Of a stretch of 64,000 nt of DNA, positions 45,101-55,917 are shown one piece after another. Below the pieces are notes generated by a model. The model did no database searches. It was given only the letters and a program-made list of their open reading frames with translations, and was not told where the DNA came from. Positions within the stretch are counted from its first letter, which is position 1; the number at the start of each line of letters is the position of its first letter. The position numbers and the translations under genes are program-made. Origin of the DNA: Chara braunii (Eukaryota; Streptophyta; Charophyceae; Charales; Characeae); NCBI GenBank assembly GCA_003427395.1, contig BFEA01000077.1:1515376-1579375 (forward strand), read 5' to 3'.

Positions 45101-48100
45101 AAGAAAAGGTCCAGGAACAGCATGCTGTAGGAGGAGGAGACATGAGGATAGAGACGCATTACACACTGCGCTGCACACAAGAGCAGCACGGCGAAACCCA
45201 ACACCAATACGGCATACATAAATCAACTACACTACTTTAGGGAATTGCAGCCTGATAACGATCACAAGAGGCCTCCGTACGTTAACTGTCCAACATACAT
45301 TCAGGAAACAAAAACACTGTATACACACCTCTCCGCAGCGATAGCATTGACTGCTTGCCCTGCCGCGAGAACCACTCCATGTATCACCATACGACTGGCG
45401 ATCGTCACGGTCCTTGAAACTTGAATACCCCTCAGCCCTCTCCTGTGATTCACCTTCTCGCCGCCTTTCAGATGGCCGCCTTGCCCCTCCTGAAACAGCT
45501 TGCGTAACTGCGAGCTTCTGAAAGAGTGACAAAAGCAAGAAGACAACAGACCCCACAGACCATACTCTCAGAACCCCCACAGACCATAATCTCTGTGGCA
45601 CATCATAATTATCCACACTGCACAGTACAGACAAGGCCTGGAAAACTGGAGCACCATCAATTCACTTTACAGAACACACATGGAGGGTACGCAAAAGAGA
45701 GAAAAGTGCCTCTGCACCGAGAACTTGACCTCCTCGATTGTTATCCTACACACACATCATACACAAGGAGGCGTCCACAGTAGGATAGAAGTTGGGGCCT
45801 GGGGTATGATTCGTTTCTAGAACCTGTGACAGCAGAGTTGTGACAGTCTGCCAGGAAATTTTGTCACCCCAGGTCCTGAACACTGAGCCAGACCCCTCAT
45901 TCATAAAAGCAAAGGCTGGTCCAGTCGTCTAGTCCCACAAGCACGTAGTCTTCAGCTGGGGGTACACGCATGGTGATTGGAATCTCACTGCATTCCAGCC
46001 AGCAACTAGCGCTCCCTGTCATTGCAGGGAGCAACAACCGATGCAGACCCCAGGCCAAACAACGTGATAACGAGAGCAAGAAGAACACCTATGCAGAAGC
46101 CGAGGTAACAGCATACAGTAGCATCGATGTTGCAAGTAGAGACATCCATCGCTGACGGTCAAGAAATTCTCCGCACATGTGATTCTCCCCATCTAAAGCG
46201 GAGTTAGATACCAGGAAGACAACCATCACAGCTTCCCATTCGCAGCTTCACTACTTTTAGAAGTCTCCTACGGCGCAAACACACGACTGAGAACATACCT
46301 AAACTACTCCCGTTTCGTCTTTCCAACTAACGTCTGAGGTTTCCGGTGTCCACATTATCTGCAACTGAGAGCAACCCCCCACTTCCTCCACCCCTGTAAA
46401 CCCCACAGGCCGGCCCAGCCACAGAGAGAGCATCCTCTACGGTGCCTGCAAACCTGTTCTTTGCTCTCAGCATGATTGTCATCAGAAAGTTTCGAGCAGA
46501 TACAAATTCGGATCCGTATCCACATTTTCCGGAAAGGAAAAACAAAAAGAGATAGTACAAGCTCCACAGCAAGTGTGCACATATGAATGTGCAGCATACT
46601 TGCGGCACATCGCATGTCATGCATGCACGTGGTGCGCTGCAAGACCTAAATTCGGGGTCCCAGGAAAAGAAAAACAAAAAGTTCGGGGGGGGGCTAAACC
46701 TCATTTCCCTACGCACCAAAAAATATCCAACGAGCAGCAAAAAAAAATTTGCGGCCTGCGCCAAGGCCCGACAAAAAATTTTGAGGGAAAGGAAGCCAAC
46801 TACGAATTTAACTAGTTTCGAAGTTGGCAGTACTTTGACCCCGGCTTGGCCTGAACAATTCTTTTCCGTTCGCCGCCTCATGCCCCTCCGTTGAGCCTTT
46901 AGCTATGTGTGTCGTCCCACCAGCGGAGTGCCATCATGCGCCCTTACTCTGTGGTCCAGCCGCTTCCTCCATAGCTGGCGACCTAACTGAGCAGGCAGCA
47001 GCAGCGACAGCAGGGTCACACAGCAGGGGCGGCTAGAGTCAAGGAGGACAGCCAAGCAGGTGGGTGACCACCAGCCCTCTCTCCCTCTCTCTCTGTCTCT
47101 CTCTCCTCCTACATGCCTGCTCCATCGTCCATCCTCGCTCCATCCTGGATTCTCCCCCTTATGTCTGCACCACCTTTCTCTCACCTCCTTCCTCCCTCCT
47201 CGACTTCCCATGATAATGGCCTCCTAATTCTTTGCCTCCATCATGCGTCCTCCCTCCTTTGAATCTGCACCGGCCTTCTCTCACCTCCTACTCCTGTCCT
47301 CCTTCCCTCCTCAACTTCCCACAATCACAACCCCTTCCCACCTTCCTCCATCATCCATTCTCCGTTCATCGAATTTGCACCACCTTTCTCTCACCTGCTT
47401 CCTACCTTCTCGACTTCCTATCATCACGACCTCCTACCTCTCCCATTCATCATTTGTCCTCCCTCCTACGGATCTGCGCCACCTTTCTCTCACATCCTAC
47501 CCCCTTTCTCCGCCCTCCGCCTCGACTTCCCACCATCACGAGCTCCTCCCACCTTCCCCCATCATTCATCCTCGGCCCATTGAATATCTGCCACCTTTGC
47601 CTCACCTCCTTCCTCCCTCCCCAACTTCCCACCCTTCTTCCCCCCTGCTCGACTTCCCGGCATCACGACCTCCTCCCACCTTCCTCCCTACTCAACTTCC
47701 CTTTTTTTGCTGTTTTCCATGAACGCAATATTTCGAATTTGCTGGTACCTTCTCTATCACCTCCTCTGCACGTGCACCCCTCCCTCCCCTCCTTCCTCCG
47801 TAATCCCTCCTCCCTCCTACCCTCCACCTTCGGCCATACGTCTGTCCCCCACAAGCCACCTTTCTATCACCTCCATTCTCCTTCCCCGCACCAGGCCATC
47901 TGTCATACCTCCCTCCTCCTCATGCCACATATCTCCCACCTCCTTTCTCCTTCCTTCCTCCTCCTTCCGCCATACCTCCCTCCTCCTGCATCACCTTTCT
48001 CCCGCCTCCTTTCTTCTTACTCCCTCATCCAATATTCTTCGACTTTCCATCGCCGGTCCGCCATTCCTCCCTTCTCCCCCTTTCCTCATACTTCCACCCC

Positions 48101-50480
48101 TCGCCTCCCGTCTCCTTTCTTCTTCCTCCCTCATCCGATGTTCTTCGACTTTCCATCCCCGGTCCGCCATTCCTCCCTCCTCCCCCCTTCCTCAGACTTC
48201 CACCCCTCGCCTCCGGGCCCCCTTCTCTTCGATTTTTGGGGCTTCATCACTCATTTCTAGTAGCATAGTGCGCCAGCCTACATCCTCCCACTTTCCACCA
48301 TGCCATCATCCTCCGTTCACCCTTGTTCTTCTGCCAAACCCCCTCCTTCCTACCTCCATCGCCGCCATTCTTCCCTGCCCTACCATTCCTCCCCCATCCC
48401 TCCTTCCGCCATACCTCCCTCCTCCTGTGTCACCTTTCTCCCGCCTCCTTTCTTCTTCCTCCCTCATCCGATGTTCTTCAACCTTCCATCCCCAGTCCAC
48501 CATTCCTCCCTCCTCCCCCCCCTCCCTCATACTTCCACCCCCCACCTCCCAGCCCCCTTCTTGGCTTCAACAGTCATTTTGAGTAGCGTAGTGTGTCATC
48601 CTCCATCCTCCCACTTTCCGCCATGCCACAATCCTCCATCCACCCTCCTCCTGCCAAACTCCCTGCTTCCTACCTCCATCACCGCCATTCTTCCCTGTGC
48701 TGACATTCCTCCCCCATCCCTCCTCCCGCCCCCATCACTTTCTATTTTCTATTTCTATTTGTTATATTTGCCATTTATTTTGGACTTTGGCACTAGGCTA
48801 CCATCCGGGCAGCCCGGGTCACCTTGTTTACCCGGGCAGCCCGGACATGTAAGGATCCGGGAAGGTCCCAGCAAAAGAAAAAAAAAAAAAAGTTGCCTTC
48901 CCAATGGAAGAAATTGAGGGGCTAAGCAGTCCTACACCCCTCGTTGCTTTCCCTGATATTTTGTTCGACAAGGCAGTTAATCCGCCACATAGTTGGGGGC
49001 TCAGCCTTCAGGACAGAAAAGGCAGCAGCAACAGGCAAAAAGACAATTTTGAGCCCACACCGGTCCATTTCCTTTTGGATGCCGCAGAAATCTGGATCCG
49101 GAAAAAGAGGCTTGGAAGAACCGGTGGTTTACCACATCAGCAACTGCCCGATAGAGCGCCTGTATAACAAAGTTGCCTTTTCTCCCGTTCTCGCCTCCAT
49201 TGTTGGGAATCAAGGGCTACGTACTACTGAACACTCACCATGAAGTTTTTCAACGGAAGACAGGGGTCCGTGAAGCCTCATTGAGGACAGAAAACAAGCT
49301 CTAACAGCCACTACTTCGTCAAAAATAGAGCCAACCCCTTCCACGAAGCTTGGGGCCACCTGATTATCGACCCACACCACAACTTACCACTGTGGCTGCA
49401 AAAGAAAGAGAGGGAGCCCACACGCTTAACCTCCATTATCGGCACACGGGGAGCAGATGCACATGTGCTACAGATCGCACCACCAGGTTAAACCACCAAT
49501 TCACACAGACCAATTTCTGAAGGATATTATCCAACAGAGTACGAATCAAACCGGCCACACGCAGGCCAGTGCATCAAAATCACAAAGCCCACATGCACAG
49601 GGTCACAACTTTTGGAGAAAGGGCCTTCCAGTGGTGGTTTAAAAGCAACTGCTTATTCTCCATCTCTGCAACAATGAAGCCAGGTCTAAGGACAGCGAAG
49701 CTGCTACCATTCCATTTTTTCCAAAACCGAATGATCTAGAAATCATTCGCACTCATGCACACCCGTCGGAGCTTCCATCTGTACACGATCAAGATTTTTC
49801 CCACCAGCCCAAACGTGATCTTGTGCAACTACACAGCAATTCACAGAGCTATCCAACTAGTGCTAATCTGCGGGCTGCATCACGAGGATAAGCTTTGCTT
49901 CTAGCTTTGGAACAAACGGCAACATAAAAACTATACGATTCCTGCATCAGGGACACCGCATGGTTCCTGTGTCGAGGAAAAATGCATTAACATCTGAGAC
50001 TTTCAAGAAGACAACACCAGATGTGATCATCAACGCTCAGGCCAACGGATTCAACACCACAAAGGCAACATCATTTTTCAATACAACTGAAAAAAAGAAA
50101 AAAAAACACAGATGGTCAGGCATCACTCCAGTCACAGCAAGCAGTTGCAGACATTATCATGAAGCAGCTGACTCACATGCAAGCATGACAGCAAAGAGCC
50201 ACACAAGAATTTAATGTTCAGTCAATCCCAGTGCAAATGCACGCACACATAAACTGGTCACAGCAACCGGCTAAGCAACAGCTACTGGACATCATCAGGC
50301 AAAAAATGCCTCCTTACTACCAACATGACCATCACAAACAGTACTTGATACATCAGCCCCTGTATAACACATATTTAAAGTTTCTGAATCGATGGGCACT
50401 GTATTGTTTAGAATTGGATAAGATTCATATAACACATAGTGACACAACAGAGGATCCTATATACGTAACGCACCATTTTA

Positions 50481-50517
<37 letters not shown>

Positions 50518-53422
50518 TGCAATCCCATTGGGCCGACAAGCCCTATCAAGTGACTTCTCGTAGGCCCCATAGCGCATCAGAGAAGTCACCTTCACTATCA
50601 TTTCCTCTGGTGAAAAAACATTGTGCTCCTTAAGCTCTTCTCCAGGCCCAGTGGATCACTATCCACTGTCAGGCCCAGGCCCAGTGGATCACTATCCACT
50701 GTCAGGCACAGTACAGTTCCAGGCCTGCCTGATAGAACTGCAGTGACACCTCTCAGCACAAGCTAACAGTCGATTGTATAGGACCAATGCAAGGCCAGTC
50801 ACAATATTCTGTCACAGCTCAACTACCAAAGACCGTTGTTTATGTTGCCCTAAATCAAACCCCAGGTTGGGGTACACAGAAAAGCTTTTCTTTTTGTGAT
50901 CCTGGAAGCAAAATCACCACGCTCTCTGCTACCTTTTCCCTATTTTCCAAGATACTACACCCTCGCTGCTACCTTTGCCTCAAAGTTATCTGACCTTCAC
51001 CCATACACACCACCGGCTCGGTTCATTACACCTTCTCCTACATGAACTTTCTTCTACAACAATTACTCCTCTTCCGCTCTGCAAAGATGGCACAAGCTAT
51101 ATGATGTCATGACCCCCCACACAGCCATCAATTCTTCAGCAGGCTGGCTTCCACCACACACTTCAGCATCCAGTCTTTCCACTCTACAACCATGATCAGT
51201 CAATTCTGCCTTATAACTGTCCACGGCCATAAGGTAGTTCCCCCCAAAATCTGTGAACCAAGGCACCTAACACGCGTCACATTCACAGATATGAGAAGTA
51301 GCCGTCCGAAAAAATGGACGTCTATGATAAAACCCAGAGAATGACTTAGACAAGAAATGATAAAACCCCCCAAGGGGCAGGGAGGTGTGTGGGGAGGGAA
51401 CAGGTCGGCAAGGACAACGGATGAGCTCTTTCTAGGGTCAATGGCCCTATCTGGCAGATCTGGAATCCAGGTCTGAGAGGAAAGAGAGGGACAGGGCAAG
51501 CTGACAGTCAATCCTCCACCGCGGTGGAGCAATCAATGCTGTTCAGGGGTCCTTCGGCCTGACGGAAGGAAGCGTGTGTGAGTGTTTATTGATGTAATGT
51601 ACATTGTGACTTGCCGGTGGAATAGGAACCGGACTGACGCTCCCCAGAATAGAAGGAGCCAGGACCATAAGGCCCTGTTAAAATAAAAAAAAAAAAAAAA
51701 AAAAAAAAGAAAGAAAGATAAAACCCAGAGAATGACTGAGACAAGAATGAAGAAGATGAACATGGAGAAAGTAAAAGATGGAGATATGCTCACGTTAACA
51801 CTTTCTAAAAGCTGATATTTTCTTGTTTCCTTCTGTTCAACCTTGTTCATTAATAACAGGCAAACAGATTGGAGACTTCATGCCATCACCTCATAACCAA
51901 CAACCGTCAGATGATACAAATGGTGAAAATGATGAAAACTTTCCTGACGAGTTCCAAGTAGACAAACCTCAATTTATACGACAATAACAGCCCCAACCAG
52001 GCGCACAGCTTTCAACACCAGGACCCAATGTCAACCTTTATCACAGTTAGCCTGGCATTAATGATATCCAAGTGCCCGTCATCAATGATGCCCAGCTTGA
52101 AAACCACCAGATATCACACAACCAAAGACGGATGGATTTGCGTGTGTTCTGGGAGTTGGGTAGGCAACCACGCAAAGCACCCAGAATAAAAATGCCTCAG
52201 AAGTTGCAAAGAACACAACCAAAGACGGATGGATTTGCGTGCGTTCTGGGAGTTGGGTAAATGCCTCAGAAGTTGCAAAGAACAACAATCTCAAAAGTCA
52301 ACTGTGAAATCTACTCTAGCATGCACAACCGGGGTCCATAGACTGACGGAAAAGAGAGTAGCAAGGACAAGATTTGGTGAGCAGAGACACTTCATCAATC
52401 CAAAAACAGACGACGGAAGCGGGCACTACAGATTAAGGCCTCAGGAAGGTTGCCCCAGAAAGGCCGTGCAAAAATGTTTCATGTACATAATGGGACTTGA
52501 CATGGAGCTTGCTTTGCATTCAGCAATCTCAATGGTGGTCAACTGGCCGACAGCATGTACCTGCAGTAAAGATGCCTCCTGAGGTTACAGAAGCTGTCAG
52601 ATTAGGATGAAATCCATCTCAGCCGTGCAATTGTTCAATTCGGCAGGTAAGGGGGAAGCATTGTCACCCTACCAACAGAGCATTTAGCAAAGACTGAAGT
52701 AAATGGTGTGTGGGGCAGAAACTCGTCAATTTTTACCTCGAAGGAAGCAAGCAAGTCCTCGAGCTGCTTTTCCTTCAGTGCAACTTCTTCACGGAGAGCT
52801 TTGATTTTGACAGGGTCAACCTCTGTCTCCAGCTCTCTCTTTGCAAAATTAAGCTCTCCTTCAACGGCTTTCCTCTCCTCCCTCTGTGCATCGGTCAGCA
52901 CAATCTGCAACACCATAGACAAAACACCATACGAGCGCTTTCAGAATCGCAACACTCGCCAGCACAATGCACGAGACGAAGCGATACGCACAGCACATTC
53001 TAACTGAAACAACATATTACGACCTACGTAGATCACCATACATCAGTCTGCCCCCAACATATTCAGAGCCAGGACACTCGCCAGCAAAAGGGGGGCAATG
53101 CAGGAGACGAAATAATGCACACAGCACATTCCATTTAAAACAACGCATTACCACCTTCGTAGATCACCATACATCAGTCAGACTCCACCATACAACAGAA
53201 GCACGGTGTTTGGACTAACCAAGGTAAAGACACCACACAGTGATACCGCTAAAAAGCAGCATGTCAACAACAAGTGAATATGGGTTTTAAGGGAGCCACT
53301 CTGAACACAAAACAATCAGTTTGCTAAACTCAAGCTGTGCGCATGAAGGGCCAACCTTGACTGCAACGAGATGCAGTGGCACTAGATGCTTGGGCAATAC
53401 CTCTCTCTCTCTCTCCCTCTCC

Positions 53423-53454
<32 letters not shown>

Positions 53455-53652
53455 TCCACCAGATGTCAGAATATATAAACAAGCATTATAATCCCAGAGA
53501 AATGTGGGCCACACATCAAAAGTGCAGAAACAGATACTTACATTTGGTTTCCATTCTTTTGCCGCTAGCTCCTTGAGCAATTCCGACTCTGATTTCCCTT
53601 CCCTCTCTGCAATTACTCGCTCCCGAGGCCGAGCAGCTCCAAAAGGATTGGG
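41632..53652 (-). CDS. eIF4B-like, CCHC zinc-knuckle, Gly/Arg-rich RNA-binding protein (partial, four 3' exons)
   Basis: Four minus-strand exons join in phase 0 with good splice signals: 53652-53542, 52904-52737, 45517-45329 and 42126-41632 (TGA stop). The product begins PNPFGAARPRERVIAERE, the NPFG-x-(A)RPRE motif of eIF4B-type initiation factors, then a charged helical stretch, an Arg/Ser/Asp-rich linker, two CCHC knuckles and a Gly/Tyr/Arg/Ser-rich tail. By family knowledge such proteins bind RNA and assist translation initiation or mRNA handling in the cytoplasm. The pairing of an eIF4B-like motif with zinc knuckles is unusual, so the name is provisional. The 5' exons and start codon were not found upstream of 53652. 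Confidence 0.75.
43430..43970 (+). repeat. Purine-rich (GA/AAG) tract
   Basis: Over 500 bases dominated by A and G on the plus strand (GGAAA, AGGAGA, AAGAAG words). On the gene's transcribed strand this is a long polypyrimidine tract within the intron. Confidence 0.75.
44175..44204. repeat. Perfect 30-bp palindrome
   Basis: GATATCTATTCTATG followed by its exact reverse complement. It lies in an AT-rich stretch with further ATATCTATA words up to 44280 and could extrude as a cruciform. Confidence 0.95.
44425..44506 (-). repeat. Right partner of the inverted repeat pair
   Basis: Reverse complement of 41286-41367 with few mismatches (GCATTGCTGCTGTGCGGTTT, GTTGGGACATTTGGTGCAT). Identity unknown; perhaps two insertions of one short element in opposite orientation. 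Confidence 0.85.
45329..45517 (-). CDS. Third recognised exon: linker and first half of zinc knuckle 1
   Basis: 63 codons. Acceptor TCTTTCAG|AAGCTC, donor GGAGAG|GTGTGT. It encodes KLAVTQAVSGG, an Arg/Glu/Ser-rich stretch (RRPSERRREGESQERAEG), an Asp/Arg stretch (KDRDDRQSYGD) and CYRCGE. Joined to the next exon this gives CYRCGETGHFSRDC, a perfect C-x2-C-x4-H-x4-C knuckle split by the intron. Confidence 0.85.
47080..48745 (+). repeat. Long polypyrimidine (CTCC-rich) tract with tandem units
   Basis: About 1.6 kb composed mainly of C and T on the plus strand. Diverged units of roughly 105-120 bp are visible: ATTCTTCGACTTTCCATC, GGTCCGCCATTCCTCCC and ACTTCCACCCCTCGCCTCC recur near 48025, 48140 and, more diverged, 48475. 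Three frames are open for hundreds of codons (Pro/Ser/His-rich) purely because TC-rich DNA lacks stop codons. I do not call a gene. Confidence 0.8.
48800..48895 (+). repeat. CCGGGCAGCCCGG doublet followed by poly(A)
   Basis: The palindromic word CCGGGCAGCCCGG occurs twice about 30 bp apart, then an A run at 48875-48892. Possibly the 3' end of a retroposon. Confidence 0.45.
48900..50480. other. Intronic DNA without recognised content
   Basis: No motif-bearing frame or clear repeat structure was seen on either strand. Confidence 0.4.
50484..50514 (+). repeat. (TC)n microsatellite
   Basis: Pure TC run. Confidence 0.95.
50641..50705 (+). repeat. Tandem duplication, about 33 bp
   Basis: GGCCCAGTGGATCACTATCC plus ACTGTCAGGC occurs twice in succession. 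Each copy contains the dyad GTGGATCACTATCCAC. Confidence 0.85.
51361..51716 (+). mobile_element. Retroposon with poly(A) tail and about 34-bp target-site duplication
   Basis: The body of about 320 bp ends in CCCTGTTAAAATAAA and a run of about 27 A (51683-51708). It is flanked by near-identical direct repeats GATAAAACCCAGAGAATGAC.. at 51326-51360 and 51717-51750. The tail and duplication show LINE-type retroposition (a SINE or a 5'-truncated LINE). No tRNA-like head or protein motif was recognised. The insertion is in the gene's large intron, opposite in orientation to the gene. Confidence 0.85.
52122..52275 (+). repeat. Tandem duplication
   Basis: AACCAAAGACGGATGGATTT and TGTTCTGGGAGTTGGGTA recur, as does AATGCCTCAGAAGTTGCAAAG, in two copies starting near 52122 and 52208. 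Only the first copy has the inserted AGGCAACCACGCAAAGCACCC part. Confidence 0.8.
52737..52904 (-). CDS. Second recognised exon: charged helical segment
   Basis: 56 codons. Acceptor GTTGCAG|ATTGTG, donor TTCGAG|GTAAAA. It encodes LTDAQREERKAVEGELNFAK and a second helix with PVKIKALREEVALKEKQLED. Heptad-like Leu/Val/Ala spacing and alternating Glu/Lys suggest a coiled coil or long single helix. It follows the NPFG motif exon directly, as in eIF4B-like proteins. Confidence 0.82.
52950..53190 (+). repeat. Tandem duplication, about 125-bp period, in intron
   Basis: CACTCGCCAGCA..GAGACGAA..CACAGCACATTC..ACAAC..ATTAC and TCGTAGATCACCATACATCAGTC occur twice in order, starting near 52953 and 53077. 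Confidence 0.75.
53397..53456 (+). repeat. (CT)n(CA)n microsatellite
   Basis: CT run passing into a CA run, inside the intron between the first two recognised exons. Confidence 0.95.
53542..53652 (-). CDS. First recognised exon: NPFG-RPRE motif
   Basis: 37 codons. Acceptor TTGTTGCAG|CCCAAT, strong donor CCAAAT|GTAAGTAT. It encodes PNPFGAARPRERVIAEREGK followed by SESELLKELAAKEW. The NPFG-x-ARPRE-x-V motif is the recognisable hallmark of eIF4B-type factors in plants. The exon starts in phase 0, so at least one more coding exon lies upstream; I did not find it in 53.7-64 kb. Confidence 0.82.
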
Positions 53653-53869
53653 CTGCAACAATATCTCAAGACGCAACAAAGTACCCCACAGCGTCAACAA
53701 GTTGCCCACGCCAACCACATCCCACCTTTGCATGACAAAAACAGTGAGCTGCCGCTATCAAACACCTTTCCCCTCCTTACCTCTTTACATCAGAACATCC
53801 ATCCATGATTTTGTCTTCCGTAACATGATCACATCAATACCAGCATACTTGAAATCTGGTCTCTAGAGG

Positions 53870-55065
53870 AGATGGGCTGCAATTCTTCTTTTGGCACAAA
53901 GGTCATCATCTTCAACATCCACCGGCATCAATTGATGCTGTCGACACTCAATGAAGACCCACATAACAAAAAAGAAAAAGACGATACCGATAGTTCTCAT
54001 GTGTCAACAACTGCTTCACACATTCTATATACTAGACCATCTTTCGATTTCAGGTCCGAGGTAACAGCTCAAAGCGCCCGTACATGGCCCCAGCCACGTT
54101 GAGAGTCCAATTGAGCGTCTCCTAAAAATTAGGAAGCTTACACGCCGTCCATCAAATAGATCCACGGCGGGCAGCCTCCGAAAGGGGCCCGCGGTCGATG
54201 GCTGGCATGTAATCGGTTCATAAATCATTTTATAGTATTTATACATTACGAATAGGACTGCCTGCATCAGTTTAACTGTTCCACACAGAGATTACGAACA
54301 CGGTCAACAACCAATCAAAGTACCTCTCCAATGCCTGCACCATACGTTGGTTATGCTATTGAGGCTACAAACAATATCAACTAGATAATCCATCCACATA
54401 ATACTAATACTAGTCATGAATAATACTCCTCTCAAACAATTAAGAGGATATTTCCATGCTGCTAACCTCAAACACGACGGGGGTTCAGCCTATAGTACAG
54501 AAAATAGAAAACCCCTTACGTTGCCTGCAGTACAACTAAAACAGAACCCCTGAAGCCCTTGGCCTAGTGCACAATAGAGGCGAGTCCCAGCTCCGACCAA
54601 TCCACTACCGTAAAGAGGTACGCACAACCCATATATGTGCCAGATGTTTTTTTTTTTTTTTTTTTAGTTGCAAGCTATCACCTCTGGCAAGACTGGTCCG
54701 TTTCTTAGAAAAAGGAGCGGTGTGCTAACAGCAGACCACAGACTGAGAAAAAGAAAAAGGGAAACTCTCTGAGAAAGATGGGACTTCCAGCCTACTGGCT
54801 AAACGTCGCCATGGACGCCCAAAACAGGAAAAAAACATCATGAACTAAACGCATATTCGAGAGGGGGGCAAAGGGGGGGGGGGAAGGGAAGAACAAAACA
54901 AATAAAAGAAGTCCCTCGCCATTTTTCATTTTTTTCTCCTTCATTTTGTAGTGGTTCCGCCTACCGGTGCACAAGGGAGCTGACCATACACCACCATAGC
55001 AAACCGAGCGCAAACAACAAGCACCTTCTAAAGAAAGGAGATGGCATACTAAACAACAACGACTA
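53870..55065. other. No gene identified
   Basis: Possibly further intron of the minus-strand gene. A poly(T) run at about 54647-54665 and a G run near 54870 are the only notable features. Confidence 0.4.
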
Positions 55066-55069
55066 CCTG

Positions 55070-55145
55070 TCTTCCGCGGAGCACAATGCACCCTCGTCGT
55101 CACTGCATGGGACCGGAAAGATACCTTGAATACATTCATGATCAC
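55070..55145. mobile_element. Degenerate MITE family B copy
   Basis: GTCTTCCGCGGAGCACAATG, CACCCTCGTCG and CCGGAAAGATACCTTGAATAC match the left half and centre of the family B hairpin. The right arm is lost. Confidence 0.6.
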
Positions 55146-55377
55146 ACTGGCTTGTGTTCAGGCGAAGTCAGTGCTCAAGCACCGGCTGCAGCAAGTGTGA
55201 AAAGAGTGACAAAGACTGGCAAAATAGTGAAAAACAGTTGCAGAGATATTGCAGACGCTCACCAAGGACGTGTATATGGTTAGTGATAGCTTTGGCAGAT
55301 AGACTAAAACCCCATTACACTGGAAAAGACGCTTCGCATTAAACTGGAAAAGCGTCATCTCTAAGACTGATGTAAAA

Positions 55378-55445
55378 GGAGAGAGCTTCACCCAGGGCCA
55401 TCTCCAAGACTGATGGAAAAGGAGCGAGCTTCACCCAGGGCCATT
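55378..55445 (+). repeat. Short tandem duplication
   Basis: GAGAGCTTCACCCAGGGCCAT and GAGCGAGCTTCACCCAGGGC, with TCTCTAAGACTGATG..AAAAGGAG / TCTCCAAGACTGATGGAAAAGGAG, repeat with a period of about 43 bp. Confidence 0.75.
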
Positions 55446-55719
55446 TTCATAAGCTTATGGGGCATACTCGAGAGTAACGCGTCTCTTGAGTGAACTGTGC
55501 TACCATATTGTCGACTGCAACAGCCGGGACCCCATTTGCTTCTGCTATGCCATTTGCCATTTCTTTGTGGTTTACATATCGAGCCATAGCAAATGACGCA
55601 GCCATAGTGGCTATGGCAAAGCACATAGACATAGCAAACGACATGGCCATAGCAAACGACATTTGACTGGCATAGACATAGCAAACGATTTGGCCGTAGT
55701 AAACGACAAACATAGCTAT

Positions 55720-55789
55720 GGCAAATCGGACTTCAACCGCTGGCTCTCTAGGTGTAAACGAGGCACTCTACCAACTGAGCGAATTACCC
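55720..55789 (-). pseudogene. tRNA-Val(UAC)-like relic, organelle type
   Basis: On the minus strand GGGTAATTCGCTCAGTTGG and GAGTGCCTCGTTTACACC follow the tRNA D-arm and anticodon arm; the anticodon is UAC (55756-55754). The block CTCGTTTACACC is typical of chloroplast trnV-UAC, but that gene is normally split by a group II intron next to the anticodon and this copy is not split. The acceptor has two mismatches, the anticodon stem is damaged and the T-loop lacks the TTC. It is probably a pseudogene of organellar origin or the head of an old tRNA-derived SINE. Confidence 0.55.
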
Positions 55790-55917
55790 AAATGTGATAT
55801 TCCCAATGGAAAGCGCCTTTCTTCCATTCATAAACAAGACCAATAGTTGGGCCATAGCAAAAAACGTGGCCATAGTGAGACGGCTACCGGATATGCATTT
55901 GCTATGTCGGCCGCGAG

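Larger units (their letters stand above)
42127..45328 (-). other. Intron splitting the first zinc knuckle
   Basis: About 3.2 kb, donor GAG|GTGTGTATAC and acceptor ..AATGTCAG. It contains a purine-rich tract (43430-43900), an AT-rich palindromic segment (44150-44280), one arm of the inverted repeat pair (44425-44506) and pyrimidine/purine low-complexity DNA. Open frames here (for example 43388-43848 minus) are compositional. Confidence 0.75.
45518..52736 (-). other. Large intron (about 7.2 kb)
   Basis: Phase-0 intron between the helical exon and the linker exon. It holds the 47.1-48.7 kb polypyrimidine tract, a (TC)n run (50484-50514), a short duplication (50641-50705), a retroposon (51361-51716) and a duplication at 52122-52270. 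A further small exon cannot be excluded, but no phase-compatible candidate was convincing. Confidence 0.65.

Noticed and set aside
46327-46881. 184-residue minus-strand frame in the large intron, possible extra exon
   Set aside because: Parts look protein-like (a GVYRGGGSGG stretch), but no domain, no clear splice borders in phase, and the neighbouring exons already join in phase without it.
47232-48917. Three long overlapping plus-strand frames (up to 342 residues)
   Set aside because: The DNA is almost pure C/T, so stop codons are rare in every frame; the proteins are Pro/Ser/His-rich and overlap in different frames without any domain.
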